In this document: piece after piece, positions 7,810-15,626 of the stretch
How positions within the stretch are numbered: the first letter of the stretch is position 1
Layout: every line of letters starts with the position of its first letter
Assembly (NCBI GenBank): GCA_934256705.1
Contig: CAKQPF010000020.1
Location: 1-53,554 of the forward strand
Length of the DNA: 53,554 nt
Source: an uncultured Prevotella sp.
Lineage (GTDB): Bacteria; Bacteroidota; Bacteroidia; Bacteroidales; Bacteroidaceae
Direction: 5' to 3'
The notes under the pieces: generated by a model
What the model was told of the DNA's origin: nothing
Seen by the model: only the letters and a program-made list of their open reading frames with translations
Database searches by the model: none
Program-made: the position numbers and the translations under genes

Positions 7810-8850
7810 ATGCTGACAGAAAAAATAGATGCACTTCTTGCAGAAGTGAATGCGCTGACAGCCTCCAACGCTGAAGAAATAGAGGCTCTTCGTCTGAAAT
7901 ATCTTAGTAAGAAGGGTGAGATAAATGCCCTTATGGCAGACTTCCGCAACGTCCCTGCAGAGGACAAAAAGGCAGTGGGAGTGAAGATCAACCAGCTCAA
8001 GCAGGCTGCCCTCGACAAAATCAACGGACTTAAAGAGGCTGTTGCCACCACCGAAACCATCTCTGATGACATAGACCTTACCCGCACTCCTTACCCTGTA
8101 AACCTTGGTACTCGCCACCCTCTCTCCATCGTGAAGAATGAGATAGTGGAGATTTTCCAGCGCATGGGCTTCACGTTGGCTGACGGTCCGGAGGTGGAGG
8201 ACGACCTTCATGTATTCACAAAGATGAACTTTGCCGCTGACCATCCTGCACGCGATATGCAGGACACCTTCTTCGTGGAGAAGAGTCCGCTCAATGATGT
8301 GACAAAGAACATCATCCTCCGTTCGCACACTTCCAGCGTTCAGGCTCGTGTCATGGAGCAGGGGCAGCCTCCTATCCGTGTCATCTGCCCGGGACGTGTG
8401 TTCCGTAACGAGGCTATCACAGCCCGTGCACACTGCTTCTTCCATCAGTTGGAAGGTCTTTACATCGACAAAAACGTATCTTTCACCGACCTGAAGCAGG
8501 TGATGCTCACCTTCGCACAGGAGATGTTCGGTCCTGACACCAAGATTCGTCTGCGCCCAAGTTACTTCCCATTCACAGAGCCTTCTGCTGAAATGGACAT
8601 CTCATGCCATATCTGTGGCGGTAAGGGCTGCGGTTTCTGCAAGCATACCGGATGGGTGGAAATCCTCGGTTGCGGTATGGTTGACCCTAATGTACTTGAG
8701 CTTTGCGGTATCGACTCAAAGGTATATTCCGGATATGCCTTCGGTCTCGGCATTGAGCGTATCACCAACCTCAAGTATCATGTCTCCGACTTGCGTATGT
8801 TCTCCGAGAATGATACCCGCTTCCTTCAGGAATTTGAGGCTGCAAACTAA
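7810..8850 (+). CDS. pheS: phenylalanine--tRNA ligase alpha subunit
   Basis: A 346-residue class II aminoacyl-tRNA synthetase subunit that attaches phenylalanine to tRNA-Phe as part of the alpha2beta2 enzyme. It has an N-terminal coiled coil (about 1-85), motif 2 region RVFRNEAITARAHCFFHQLEG, the binding segment FPFTEPSAEMDI, and motif 3 AFGLGIERITNLKY near the C terminus. The Cys cluster CHICGGKGCGFCKHTGW is an insert seen in some bacterial PheS. The start at 7810 gives the family's usual length; an upstream frame would run through the promoter. The beta subunit gene is not in the window. A strong terminator follows at 8883-8918. Confidence 0.97.
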   Translation: MLTEKIDALLAEVNALTASNAEEIEALRLKYLSKKGEINALMADFRNVPAEDKKAVGVKINQLKQAALDKINGLKEAVATTETISDDIDLTRTPYPVNLGTRHPLSIVKNEIVEIFQRMGFTLADGPEVEDDLHVFTKMNFAADHPARDMQDTFFVEKSPLNDVTKNIILRSHTSSVQARVMEQGQPPIRVICPGRVFRNEAITARAHCFFHQLEGLYIDKNVSFTDLKQVMLTFAQEMFGPDTKIRLRPSYFPFTEPSAEMDISCHICGGKGCGFCKHTGWVEILGCGMVDPNVLELCGIDSKVYSGYAFGLGIERITNLKYHVSDLRMFSENDTRFLQEFEAAN

Positions 8851-8882
8851 GTATCTGCCAGAGGCAGTATAAGACACAAAAA

Positions 8883-8918
8883 GCCCCCACGACATCTGAG
8901 AAATCATGTCGTGGGGGC
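8883..8918 (+). terminator. intrinsic terminator after pheS
   Basis: A perfect 13-bp GC-rich stem (GCCCCCACGACAT with its complement at 8906-8918) with a 10-base loop, then TTTTGCTT on the plus strand and an A run on the other side, so it may also serve the converging fmt transcript. Confidence 0.88.
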
Positions 8919-8945
8919 TTTTGCTTGTCATGTAGTCTTTATTTA

Positions 8946-8974
8946 CCAACGGTAAAAGCCGTTGGCACAGTGGC
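8946..8974. repeat. dispersed repeat: 20-bp hairpin plus CACAGTGGC
   Basis: CCAACGG-TAAAAG-CCGTTGG (8946-8965) followed by CACAGTGGC. The same unit stands at 53386-53414 with one change in the hairpin, and in reverse at 41397-41421. It lies between pheS and fmt, which converge. Confidence 0.8.
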
Positions 8975-8989
8975 GTTTACTTGTGGCAT

Positions 8990-9967
8990 CTATCGCAAAC
9001 CATTGGCGAAATCCCTGGCTGCCATGCGTTTCTTGCCGCTTATCTGCACCTCAAGCACTTCTATCTGGCAGTCGGAAGCAGAGATGAAAAGGCGGTTTTT
9101 CTCCACCTGCACCAGTGGCTTCTTTGCGTCATATTGCGCATTTGTCATAGCAATGCTCTGGCGGTCTGTCTTTTGTGCCTTGTATATCTTCATTACGGTC
9201 TCACGTCCGTCAGGCAATGTCACGTTGCTCCAAGCGCCAGGAACGGGAGAAAGACCACGGATAAAGTCGTGGCATTCCTTTGCTGTCTTGGTCCAGTCTA
9301 TCTCGCAAGTCTCCTTGAATATCTTAGGGGCATTATGCAGTGTGGTGCCTACAGGTATCATTTCTTCCTGTGGAAGCGAAGCAACAGTGCCGTCACCTGC
9401 GATAATAGCATCCACAGTCTCGATGGCAAGTTCGGCACCGAGGTGCATAAGTCCGTCATATACATATTCTACGTTGGCATCGTCAGGGATGTCGAAAGTC
9501 TTCTGCTGGATGATTCTTCCAGTGTCAATGTCGTGGTCGAGGAAGAATGTCGTAACGCCAGTCTGTGTCTCTCCGTTGATGACAGCCCAGTTTATTGGCG
9601 CTGCACCGCGGTATTGTGGCAGCAGGGCAGCATGAACATTGAATGTGCCAAAGCGTGGCATATCCCAAACCACCTCCGGAAGCATACGGAAAGCCACAAC
9701 TACCTGCAGGTCTGCATCGTAGGAACGCAAAGTTTCCACGAAGTCGGGATCCTTCATCTTCACTGGTTGAAGGACTGGGATGTCATGTGCCAAAGCGTAT
9801 TGTTTCACTTGTGAAGGCTGTAGTACACTGCCGTGACGACCTACCGGCTTGTCTGGTTGGGTCACTACAGCCACTACATTATATCCACCCTCCACGAGGG
9901 CGGAAAGGGTGCCGACTGCAAACTCCGGCGTTCCCATGAATATTATTCTCAGATCTTCTTTTGTCAT
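8990..9967 (-). CDS. fmt: methionyl-tRNA formyltransferase
   Basis: A 325-residue cytoplasmic enzyme that formylates initiator Met-tRNA using 10-formyltetrahydrofolate. The N-terminal transferase domain starts IIFMGTPEFAVGTLSALVEGGY; the folate and catalytic region reads FNVHAALLPQYRGAAPINWAVI (with N-x-H-x-S/A-LLP and the GAAPI loop), followed by TGVTTFFLDHDIDTG. A C-terminal OB-like domain (about 210-315) completes the usual length. The gene is last in the minus-strand run that begins with panB, after the heptamer array; co-transcription is possible but not proven. Confidence 0.96.
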   Translation of the reverse strand: MTKEDLRIIFMGTPEFAVGTLSALVEGGYNVVAVVTQPDKPVGRHGSVLQPSQVKQYALAHDIPVLQPVKMKDPDFVETLRSYDADLQVVVAFRMLPEVVWDMPRFGTFNVHAALLPQYRGAAPINWAVINGETQTGVTTFFLDHDIDTGRIIQQKTFDIPDDANVEYVYDGLMHLGAELAIETVDAIIAGDGTVASLPQEEMIPVGTTLHNAPKIFKETCEIDWTKTAKECHDFIRGLSPVPGAWSNVTLPDGRETVMKIYKAQKTDRQSIAMTNAQYDAKKPLVQVEKNRLFISASDCQIEVLEVQISGKKRMAARDFANGLR

Positions 9968-9991
9968 GTATATAATAAGAAATGCAAATAT

Positions 9992-10138
9992 GAATTATGC
10001 ATTATAAATTATGCATTGTGAATTATGCATTGTGCATTATGCATTATGTATTATGCATTGTGAATTATGAATTATGCATTATGAATTATGCATTATGCAT
10101 TATGAATTATGCATTATGAATTATGAATTATGAATTTA
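9992..10138. repeat. heptanucleotide array, about 21 copies of G(A/C)ATTAT
   Basis: The region reads as 7-bp units in which GAATTAT and GCATTAT alternate irregularly, with a few variants (GCATTGT, GTATTAT, AAATTAT). It fills the coaX-fmt spacer and runs into the last codons of coaX. Heptamer arrays of this kind can change copy number by slippage. A five-unit copy lies at 32084-32118. Confidence 0.9.
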
Positions 10139-10896
10139 TGAATTACCTCCAACAGTCCTTTAAACTGCAGATATTCATCAATAACAATCTTGTGACTGCA
10201 AGCAGGAATAATCTTTTTGGCCATGCCACCAGTGGCAACTACATGCACTGGCTTGTCGTAATTGGCTGATATCCTGTCAATGATACCATCCACCATAGAT
10301 GCTGTGCCATAGACAATACCGCTCTGCATGCACTCCAATGTGTTGCGTCCGACATAATGCCTGGGCTTCTCTATCGTGATGCAAGGCAACTGTGAAGCCT
10401 TTGTACTCAAAGCTCTGAGAGAAGTCTTGACACCAGGAATAATCATTCCACCGATGAAAGCGCGCTTGTCGTCCACCACGCCCACTGTAGTGGCTGTTCC
10501 CATATCAAAGATGATGGCAGGCGTGCCATAAGTGGATGCGGCTCCGATAGCATCGGCAAGGCGGTCCTTGCCCAATTGGGAAGGCGACTCAATGTTGATG
10601 TCTATCACGCGCATGGCATCGTCAAGGCAGAAGAAATGAGGCTGAATGCTGATAATGTCAGCCAGAGCCTGGGTGATGTCGTCATTCACTTCCGGCACTA
10701 CTGAGGATATGATTATCCTCTCTATCCTGCTTATGTCGATGCGATACTTGGTCAGTCCAGCACGTATCTCACTGCGGAAATAATTGGAGGTCTCGTCCTT
10801 CAAGGTCTTCAATCTCCATGTATGGCGTATGTTCTTGTCGCTGTCAGCTACAGCGACTACTACGGTAGAGTTGCCTATATCGATTAGTAATGTCAT
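10114..10896 (-). CDS. coaX: type III pantothenate kinase
   Basis: A 260-residue cytoplasmic kinase that phosphorylates pantothenate, the first committed CoA step. The ASKHA-fold motifs of type III enzymes are visible: DIGNSTVVVA at residues 6-15, the LGKDRLADAIGA loop, and IFDMGTATTVGVVD. The last residues (KFIIHNS and the stop) are encoded by the GAATTAT/GCATTAT heptamer array, so the natural C terminus has probably been replaced or extended by repeat DNA. It lies downstream of coaBC with a 125-bp spacer holding a 26-bp direct repeat. Confidence 0.95.
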   Translation of the reverse strand: MTLLIDIGNSTVVVAVADSDKNIRHTWRLKTLKDETSNYFRSEIRAGLTKYRIDISRIERIIISSVVPEVNDDITQALADIISIQPHFFCLDDAMRVIDINIESPSQLGKDRLADAIGAASTYGTPAIIFDMGTATTVGVVDDKRAFIGGMIIPGVKTSLRALSTKASQLPCITIEKPRHYVGRNTLECMQSGIVYGTASMVDGIIDRISANYDKPVHVVATGGMAKKIIPACSHKIVIDEYLQFKGLLEVIHKFIIHNS

Positions 10897-10956
10897 ATTT
10901 GGAGGTTGTTGTTTGTTTTTTGTTCGTTGGTTTTAGTATATCAGCCGGTGACGCGA

Positions 10957-11015
10957 CTGACACGGTGGCTCTTCTTGGATGAAGAAATGCTGACACGGTG
11001 GCTCTTCTTGGATGA
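10957..11015. repeat. 26-bp direct repeat, 33-bp period, between coaBC and coaX
   Basis: Two copies begin at 10957 and 10990 and share CTGACACGGTGGCTCTTC and the next eight bases exactly, separated by AGAAATG. The core resembles the CTGGCACAGTGGC pair at 12263 and 12296, which has the same 33-bp period. Confidence 0.88.
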
Positions 11016-11021
11016 TGGGCA

Positions 11022-12209
11022 TTAAAGACTTGCGGCTTTATCCAATATAAGGTCGGCGGTATCTTCCTTTGAGCAGAGTGGCAGTTCCTTCACATCATCG
11101 TGTGTGATGAGTGTGACGCGGTTTGTATCTACAGCAAATCCTGTCTCATTGCCACAGATGGAGTTGGCACAAATCATGTCCGCATTCTTCTTGGTGAGCT
11201 TCTCCCGTGAGTTGGCTATCAGGCTTTCGGTTTCCATAGAGAAGCCTATCAGCAGCTGATGGTCAGGCTTATGCTCGCCAAGATACTTCAGTATGTCCTG
11301 TGTGCGAGAGAGAGGAATGGAGAGGTCGCTGTCCTTCTTCTTCATCTTCTGGTCGCTATAGGAAGCTGGAGTGTAGTCAGCCACGGCGCTACACATTATT
11401 ATAATGTCCTTGTCGTGGCTCCGCGAAGTAACAGCATCATACATATCCTGTGCACTCTTCACGGAAATCACCTCAATACCAGCGAAAGCCTTGATGCTGA
11501 CAGGACCGGACACCAGCGTAACATCAGCACCGCGGAGGCGTGCCATCTTAGCAATAGCATATCCCATCTTGCCAGAAGAATGGTTGGTGATGTATCTTAC
11601 GGGGTCGATAGACTCCTGGGTAGGACCGGCAGAGACGAGTATCTTCTTGCCCTTAAGGTCTTTCTCCTTAGCTATTTCCGTCAGGATGTGCTCCATCAGC
11701 ACGTCTTCTGAAGGCATCTTGCCGCTGCCGGTGTCGCCGCAAGCAAGACGACCGCTCGCTGGGAGGATGACCTTGTAGCCGTATTTCCTCAGTTTTTCCA
11801 GATTATCCTGCAGAATAGGGTTTTCCCACATCCCCGTATTCATGGCAGGAGAGATGAGACATGGTGCCTTTGTGGCGAAGACGGTAGTGGTGAGCATATC
11901 GTCACAGATGCCGTTAGCCATCTTTCCTATCACATTGGCAGTGGCAGGAGCAATGAGGAAAATGTCGGCACGCTTGGCAAGAGCCACGTGTTCCACCTGA
12001 AACTCGAAGTTCCGGTCGAAGGTGTCAATGAGGCATTTGTTTCCGGTAAGAGTCTCAAAAGTGGTGGGAGTGATGAAATTGCACGCATTCCGGGTCATGA
12101 TGACATGGACATTGGCATGCTGCTTGACGAGCATAGAGGCGAGATTTGCAATCTTGTATGCTGCTATGCTTCCGGTCACTCCGAGTACTATGGTCTTGTC
12201 TTTCAGCAT
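11022..12209 (-). CDS. coaBC: bifunctional phosphopantothenoylcysteine decarboxylase/synthase
   Basis: A 395-residue flavoprotein. The N-terminal CoaC domain starts VLGVTGSIAAYK, holds the PAMNTGMW motif at residues 121-128 and the RLACGDTGSGKMPS flap with the catalytic Cys near 158. The C-terminal CoaB domain has ISAGPTQESIDPVRYITNHSSGKMG-type sequence, MCSAVADYTP, and KMKKKDSDL in the strap. The enzyme adds cysteine to 4'-phosphopantothenate and decarboxylates the product to phosphopantetheine. It is third in order after panC-panD, separated by about 100 bp that contain the 33-bp repeat. Confidence 0.96.
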   Translation of the reverse strand: MLKDKTIVLGVTGSIAAYKIANLASMLVKQHANVHVIMTRNACNFITPTTFETLTGNKCLIDTFDRNFEFQVEHVALAKRADIFLIAPATANVIGKMANGICDDMLTTTVFATKAPCLISPAMNTGMWENPILQDNLEKLRKYGYKVILPASGRLACGDTGSGKMPSEDVLMEHILTEIAKEKDLKGKKILVSAGPTQESIDPVRYITNHSSGKMGYAIAKMARLRGADVTLVSGPVSIKAFAGIEVISVKSAQDMYDAVTSRSHDKDIIIMCSAVADYTPASYSDQKMKKKDSDLSIPLSRTQDILKYLGEHKPDHQLLIGFSMETESLIANSREKLTKKNADMICANSICGNETGFAVDTNRVTLITHDDVKELPLCSKEDTADLILDKAASL

Positions 12210-12262
12210 ATTGGTCTTGTTTTAATCAGGAGGGTGGGAGGAAAAACCAGCCAGTAACGTGG

Positions 12263-12308
12263 CTGGCACAGTGGCGGATTGCCGTGGGAATGGCGCTGGC
12301 ACAGTGGC
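12263..12308. repeat. CTGGCACAGTGGC pair, 33-bp period, between panD and coaBC
   Basis: Two exact 13-bp copies start at 12263 and 12296. The period of 33 bp equals that of the 10957-11015 repeat, and the core recurs at 5879, 8966 and 53406 and in reverse at about 2571-2581. Confidence 0.8.
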
Positions 12309-12310
12309 TG

Positions 12311-12703
12311 TTATTCCTGGTCGCAGAGCAGTCCGTGCTTCTCGTAGTTGGCTTTGCGCACTATCTCGTTCTTCTCATTGACGAAAAGCACGGTAGGCTT
12401 GTGCTGCTTAGCCTCCTCCGGAGTCATGTCTGCATACGCCATAATGATTACCTTGTCGCCCACATCGACGCATTTGGCGGCGGCTCCGTTGAGGCAGATT
12501 ATGCCCGAACCCTCTTCGCCTGCTATGGTGTAGGTCTCAAATCGGTTGCCATTGTTGATATCAACTATCTGCACCTTCTCATATTCCATGATGCCAGACT
12601 CCTCCAGCAGGCGAGTGTCGATGGTGACACTGCCTACATAGTTGAGGTCAGCCTGGGTGACAACGGCGCGATGTATCTTTGCTTTTAGGAGTGTAATATT
12701 CAT
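12311..12703 (-). CDS. panD: aspartate 1-decarboxylase precursor
   Basis: A 130-residue proenzyme that makes beta-alanine from aspartate. The self-cleavage site G24-S25 is visible in YVGSVTID, which gives the pyruvoyl group at Ser25. YADMTPEEAKQHKPTV matches the conserved C-terminal part. The start codon follows the panC stop with no gap, so the two are surely translated from one message. Confidence 0.96.
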   Translation of the reverse strand: MNITLLKAKIHRAVVTQADLNYVGSVTIDTRLLEESGIMEYEKVQIVDINNGNRFETYTIAGEEGSGIICLNGAAAKCVDVGDKVIIMAYADMTPEEAKQHKPTVLFVNEKNEIVRKANYEKHGLLCDQE

Positions 12704-13546
12704 TTATTTTACGATAAAGTTGTCAATCAAGCGGGTCTTGCCGATATATACAGCGATGGCAACAAGTGTCTCGCCCTCAATGGTTTCAATTCTCTGGATG
12801 TTCTCAAAGTCCACTACCTCTACATAGTCGATGCGTGCAAGTGGCTCTGTAGCAAGATTCTGACTGATGATGTCGATGATCTTCTTGGCATTTCTCTCGC
12901 CTTTCTCTATGGCCTCACGACCGAGCTTGAGACTCTTTGAGAGGATAAGTGCAGCCTTGCGCTCCTCTGGGTTGAGGTATGTGTTGCGGCTTGACTTTGC
13001 AAGTCCGTCGGCTTCGCGTACTATAGGGCATGGAACAATCTCAAGAGGGAAGTTCAAATCGCGCACGAAACGGCGGATGGTGGCAAGTTGCTGTGCATCT
13101 TTCTGTCCGAAATAAGCGCGGTCAGGGCATACGATATTGAAGAGTTTGCCCACTACGGTGCAGACACCACGGAAATGGATAGGGCGAACAGCGCCGCAGA
13201 GCAGTTCAGTAGTCTCTGTGGTGTCGATGAAAGATGTGAAATGTCCAGGGTACATCTCTGCAGGTTCCGGATGGAATATCAGGCTTCCGCCAGCTTTTTC
13301 CACGAGAGCCTTGTCGTGCTCAATGTCGCGTGGGTAAGCCTCAAGGTCCTCGTTAGGACCAAACTGAATAGGGTTTACGAATACAGAAACGACGGTACGG
13401 TCATTCTGGCTCACGGATTTCTCGATGAGGCTCTGATGACCTTCGTGAAGGAATCCCATGGTAGGCACGAGACCTACAGTCAGTCCCTGCTTTCTCCATT
13501 CGGAAACTATCTCTCTCACTTCTTTTATGGTCTTTACTACTTGCAT
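12704..13546 (-). CDS. panC: pantothenate synthetase
   Basis: A 280-residue enzyme of the HIGH-type nucleotidyltransferases that joins pantoate and beta-alanine with ATP. VPTMGFLHEGHQSLI (HIGH-like HEGH at 34-37) and the KSSRNTYL (KMSKS-like) loop are both seen, with FGQKDAQQ between. It directly abuts panD, and the pair gives the beta-alanine source and its use. panB lies 116 bp upstream on the same strand. Confidence 0.97.
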   Translation of the reverse strand: MQVVKTIKEVREIVSEWRKQGLTVGLVPTMGFLHEGHQSLIEKSVSQNDRTVVSVFVNPIQFGPNEDLEAYPRDIEHDKALVEKAGGSLIFHPEPAEMYPGHFTSFIDTTETTELLCGAVRPIHFRGVCTVVGKLFNIVCPDRAYFGQKDAQQLATIRRFVRDLNFPLEIVPCPIVREADGLAKSSRNTYLNPEERKAALILSKSLKLGREAIEKGERNAKKIIDIISQNLATEPLARIDYVEVVDFENIQRIETIEGETLVAIAVYIGKTRLIDNFIVK

Positions 13547-13608
13547 AGTTGTTTGTTTGGTTGTTTTTGTGGTCTGTTGTTTATTTTCCTTCTTCTAAGG
13601 AAATTGAT

Positions 13609-13652
13609 AAGTAGATGGTCAAAATCATTGTTGTAATTCAGACCATCTACTT
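13609..13652 (-). terminator. hairpin between panB and panC
   Basis: A perfect 12-bp stem (AAGTAGATGGTC and its complement at 13641-13652) with a 20-base loop lies 10 bases after the panB stop on the minus strand. The following bases are only mildly T-rich, so it may attenuate rather than end transcription into panC. Confidence 0.5.
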
Positions 13653-13662
13653 GGAGTGATAA

Positions 13663-14487
13663 TCAATACAGTTTCTCCAGCACCTCATCGCTGATGGCAA
13701 AGGCGTTCTCAGCAGAAGGGAATGTGCGGCTTTCCACTTCGCTCTTGTATTGCTTGAAAGCTTCAAGCATGATGGAGTGGAGGTCGGCATATTTCTTAAG
13801 GAATTTTGGAGAGAAACCTGCGGTATAGCCGAGCATATCCTGATAAACGAGCACCTGACCGTCGCATCCGTTGCCGGCACCGATGCCGATAGTGATGGAT
13901 GGGACGCTCTTTGTGATAATGTCTGCAACGGCTGCCGGCACGCATTCCAATGTGATGGCGAACGCTCCAGCCTCAGATACCGCCTTTGCATCGTCGATGA
14001 GCTTCTGTGCTGCAGCTTGGCTCTTGCCCTGCACCTTGAAGCCTCCGAGCATATTGAATGACTGGGGAGTGAGGCCGATATGTGCCACTACAGGTATTCC
14101 AGCCTGTGTAATGGCCTTGATGCGGTCGGCATATTCCGCTCCGCCTTCCATCTTGACAGCCTGACAGTTTGTCTCCTTTAATATTCTTCCGGCATTAGTC
14201 ACGGCTTCCTCCACGGAAGTCTGGTATGACATGAAAGGCATGTCGATTACTACAATGGCATTCTTAGCGCCACGGCAAACGGCTTTGCCATGATGTATCA
14301 TGTCTTCTACAGTGACAGAAAGGGTGTTCTCATAGCCCAACATCACGTTGCCTAATGAGTCTCCCACGAGAATCATGTCGATTCCTGCTTCGTCCACGGT
14401 GCGTGCGGTATTATAATCGTACGCAGTAAGCATGCTGATTGGAAGTATGCCTTTACGACTTAGCATATCATAGATTGATTTCTTCAT
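13663..14487 (-). CDS. panB: 3-methyl-2-oxobutanoate hydroxymethyltransferase
   Basis: A 274-residue TIM-barrel enzyme that adds a hydroxymethyl group from methylene-tetrahydrofolate to ketoisovalerate, giving ketopantoate. MLTAYDYNTARTVDEAGIDMILVGDSLGNVMLGY (split here at the metal-binding VGDSLG), DMPFMSYQ, VKMEGG and IPVVAHIGLTPQS are all present. The ATG at 14487 gives the usual length; a longer open frame upstream would run through the untranslated leader. It is the first gene of the pantothenate cluster, with a promoter at 14663-14694 and a leader of about 170 bases. Confidence 0.97.
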   Translation of the reverse strand: MKKSIYDMLSRKGILPISMLTAYDYNTARTVDEAGIDMILVGDSLGNVMLGYENTLSVTVEDMIHHGKAVCRGAKNAIVVIDMPFMSYQTSVEEAVTNAGRILKETNCQAVKMEGGAEYADRIKAITQAGIPVVAHIGLTPQSFNMLGGFKVQGKSQAAAQKLIDDAKAVSEAGAFAITLECVPAAVADIITKSVPSITIGIGAGNGCDGQVLVYQDMLGYTAGFSPKFLKKYADLHSIMLEAFKQYKSEVESRTFPSAENAFAISDEVLEKLY

Positions 14488-14662
14488 CGTTGAGGTATAA
14501 TTTTTTTGGTCTTGAAAAAGATGATGTGAAATAAAACGCGCTACGGATTTACTGTGCAGCGTCACTCATTTCCTGTGAATAAAAAATGATCTGATAAATA
14601 AATTGGTGGTGCAAATAATTGCAAACCCTGCGTTTTTAAAAGTATGCTCTTTTTTCGGGGTG

Positions 14663-14694
14663 CAAAGTTAATCACTTTTCTCCAAATAACCAAA
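14663..14694 (-). promoter_or_regulatory. Bacteroidota-type promoter of panB
   Basis: On the minus strand TTTG (14694-14691), a 20-bp spacer and TAACTTTG (14670-14663) match the consensus fully. Transcription would start near 14656, leaving an untranslated leader of about 170 bases; I see no known riboswitch in it. Confidence 0.78.
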
Positions 14695-14796
14695 TCTTTC
14701 CTTATATATTTGTGCGCGTGCCAGCCAAAATCGCCCTCATGTTATTTTATTTTATAAAAAGTAATAAAAGATAGTATATATTCGGAAATAATTTCT

Positions 14797-14804
14797 TACC
14801 TTTG
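14797..14804 (+). promoter_or_regulatory. -7 box upstream of the nucleotidyltransferase gene
   Basis: TACCTTTG matches the -7 consensus 36 bases before the start codon at 14840. No good -33 box is seen at the expected place. Confidence 0.5.
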
Positions 14805-14839
14805 CAGACGGTGAGCAGACAGAGGGACTACAACAAGAG

Positions 14840-15580
14840 ATGAAGCAAGCGATGATTTTTGCAGCTGGTATGGGCACAAGACTCAAGCCGCTGACTGATG
14901 TAATGCCGAAGGCAATGGTGCCGGTAGGGGACAGACCTCTGCTGCAGATTGTCATGGAAAGGCTTATGAGCGTGGGAGTTACGCATTTCGTGGTCAATGT
15001 GCATCATAAGGCAGGGCAGATACGTAATTTCCTCAGTATCTATCAGAAAGCCAATCCTCATCTCTCAATCTCCATTTCTGACGAGACTTCACGGCTTCTT
15101 GAGACCGGTGGCGGCGTGAGAAAGGCGGCACCGCTCTTCGATCATGATGCTCCGGTACTGATACACAACTGCGACATCCTCAGCAATCTCGACCTGCAGT
15201 CCGTCTATGATGCCCCCCTGCATGACGCTACGCTCATCGTTTCCCAGCGAAAGACCCAGCGATATCTGCTCTTCAATGACGATATGAGGCTCGTGGGCTG
15301 GACCAATATAGCCACCGGAGAGGTGCGGTCACCTTTCCCAGGTCTCAATCCGGAGCAATGCCGTATGTATGCTTTTTCAGGCATCCACGTCCTCTCGCCA
15401 AAGCTTATCAGTGCAATGCAGTCATATCCCGAACGCTTCCCCATCATGGATTTCTATCTGGAAAACTGTGACAAGTTTGACATTAGAGGCATGGCTGTGG
15501 ATAATCTCCAGTTGCTCGATGTGGGAAAACTCGACACTCTCGACTTGGCAGAACGGCAAGCCGAGGCTCTCAGAGCATGA
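14840..15580 (+). CDS. sugar-phosphate nucleotidyltransferase, MurU/HddC-like
   Basis: A 246-residue cytoplasmic enzyme of the GT-A nucleotidyltransferase family. The N-terminal nucleotide-binding signature is AAGMGTRLKPLTDVMPKAM, followed by MVPVGDRPLL; ETGGGVRKAAPLF and HNCDILSNLDL supply the metal site. The short length without an extra C-terminal domain resembles MurNAc-1-phosphate uridylyltransferase (MurU) and HddC. The substrate cannot be fixed from the sequence. guaA follows after 46 bp on the same strand, perhaps in one transcript. Confidence 0.85.
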   Translation: MKQAMIFAAGMGTRLKPLTDVMPKAMVPVGDRPLLQIVMERLMSVGVTHFVVNVHHKAGQIRNFLSIYQKANPHLSISISDETSRLLETGGGVRKAAPLFDHDAPVLIHNCDILSNLDLQSVYDAPLHDATLIVSQRKTQRYLLFNDDMRLVGWTNIATGEVRSPFPGLNPEQCRMYAFSGIHVLSPKLISAMQSYPERFPIMDFYLENCDKFDIRGMAVDNLQLLDVGKLDTLDLAERQAEALRA

Positions 15581-15626
15581 TGCTCTATGGAATTTGAAAC
15601 TTCTATAACAACTATAAAGCGACAAA

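Noticed and set aside
8925..9635. Long open frames opposite fmt
   Set aside because: They mirror the fmt codons and lack any protein family signature; fmt itself is certain.
12263..12281. TGGCAC in the CACAGTGGC repeats as a sigma-54 promoter
   Set aside because: The matching GC box (TTGC) is not at the required spacing in most copies, and the repeat faces no consistent gene direction.
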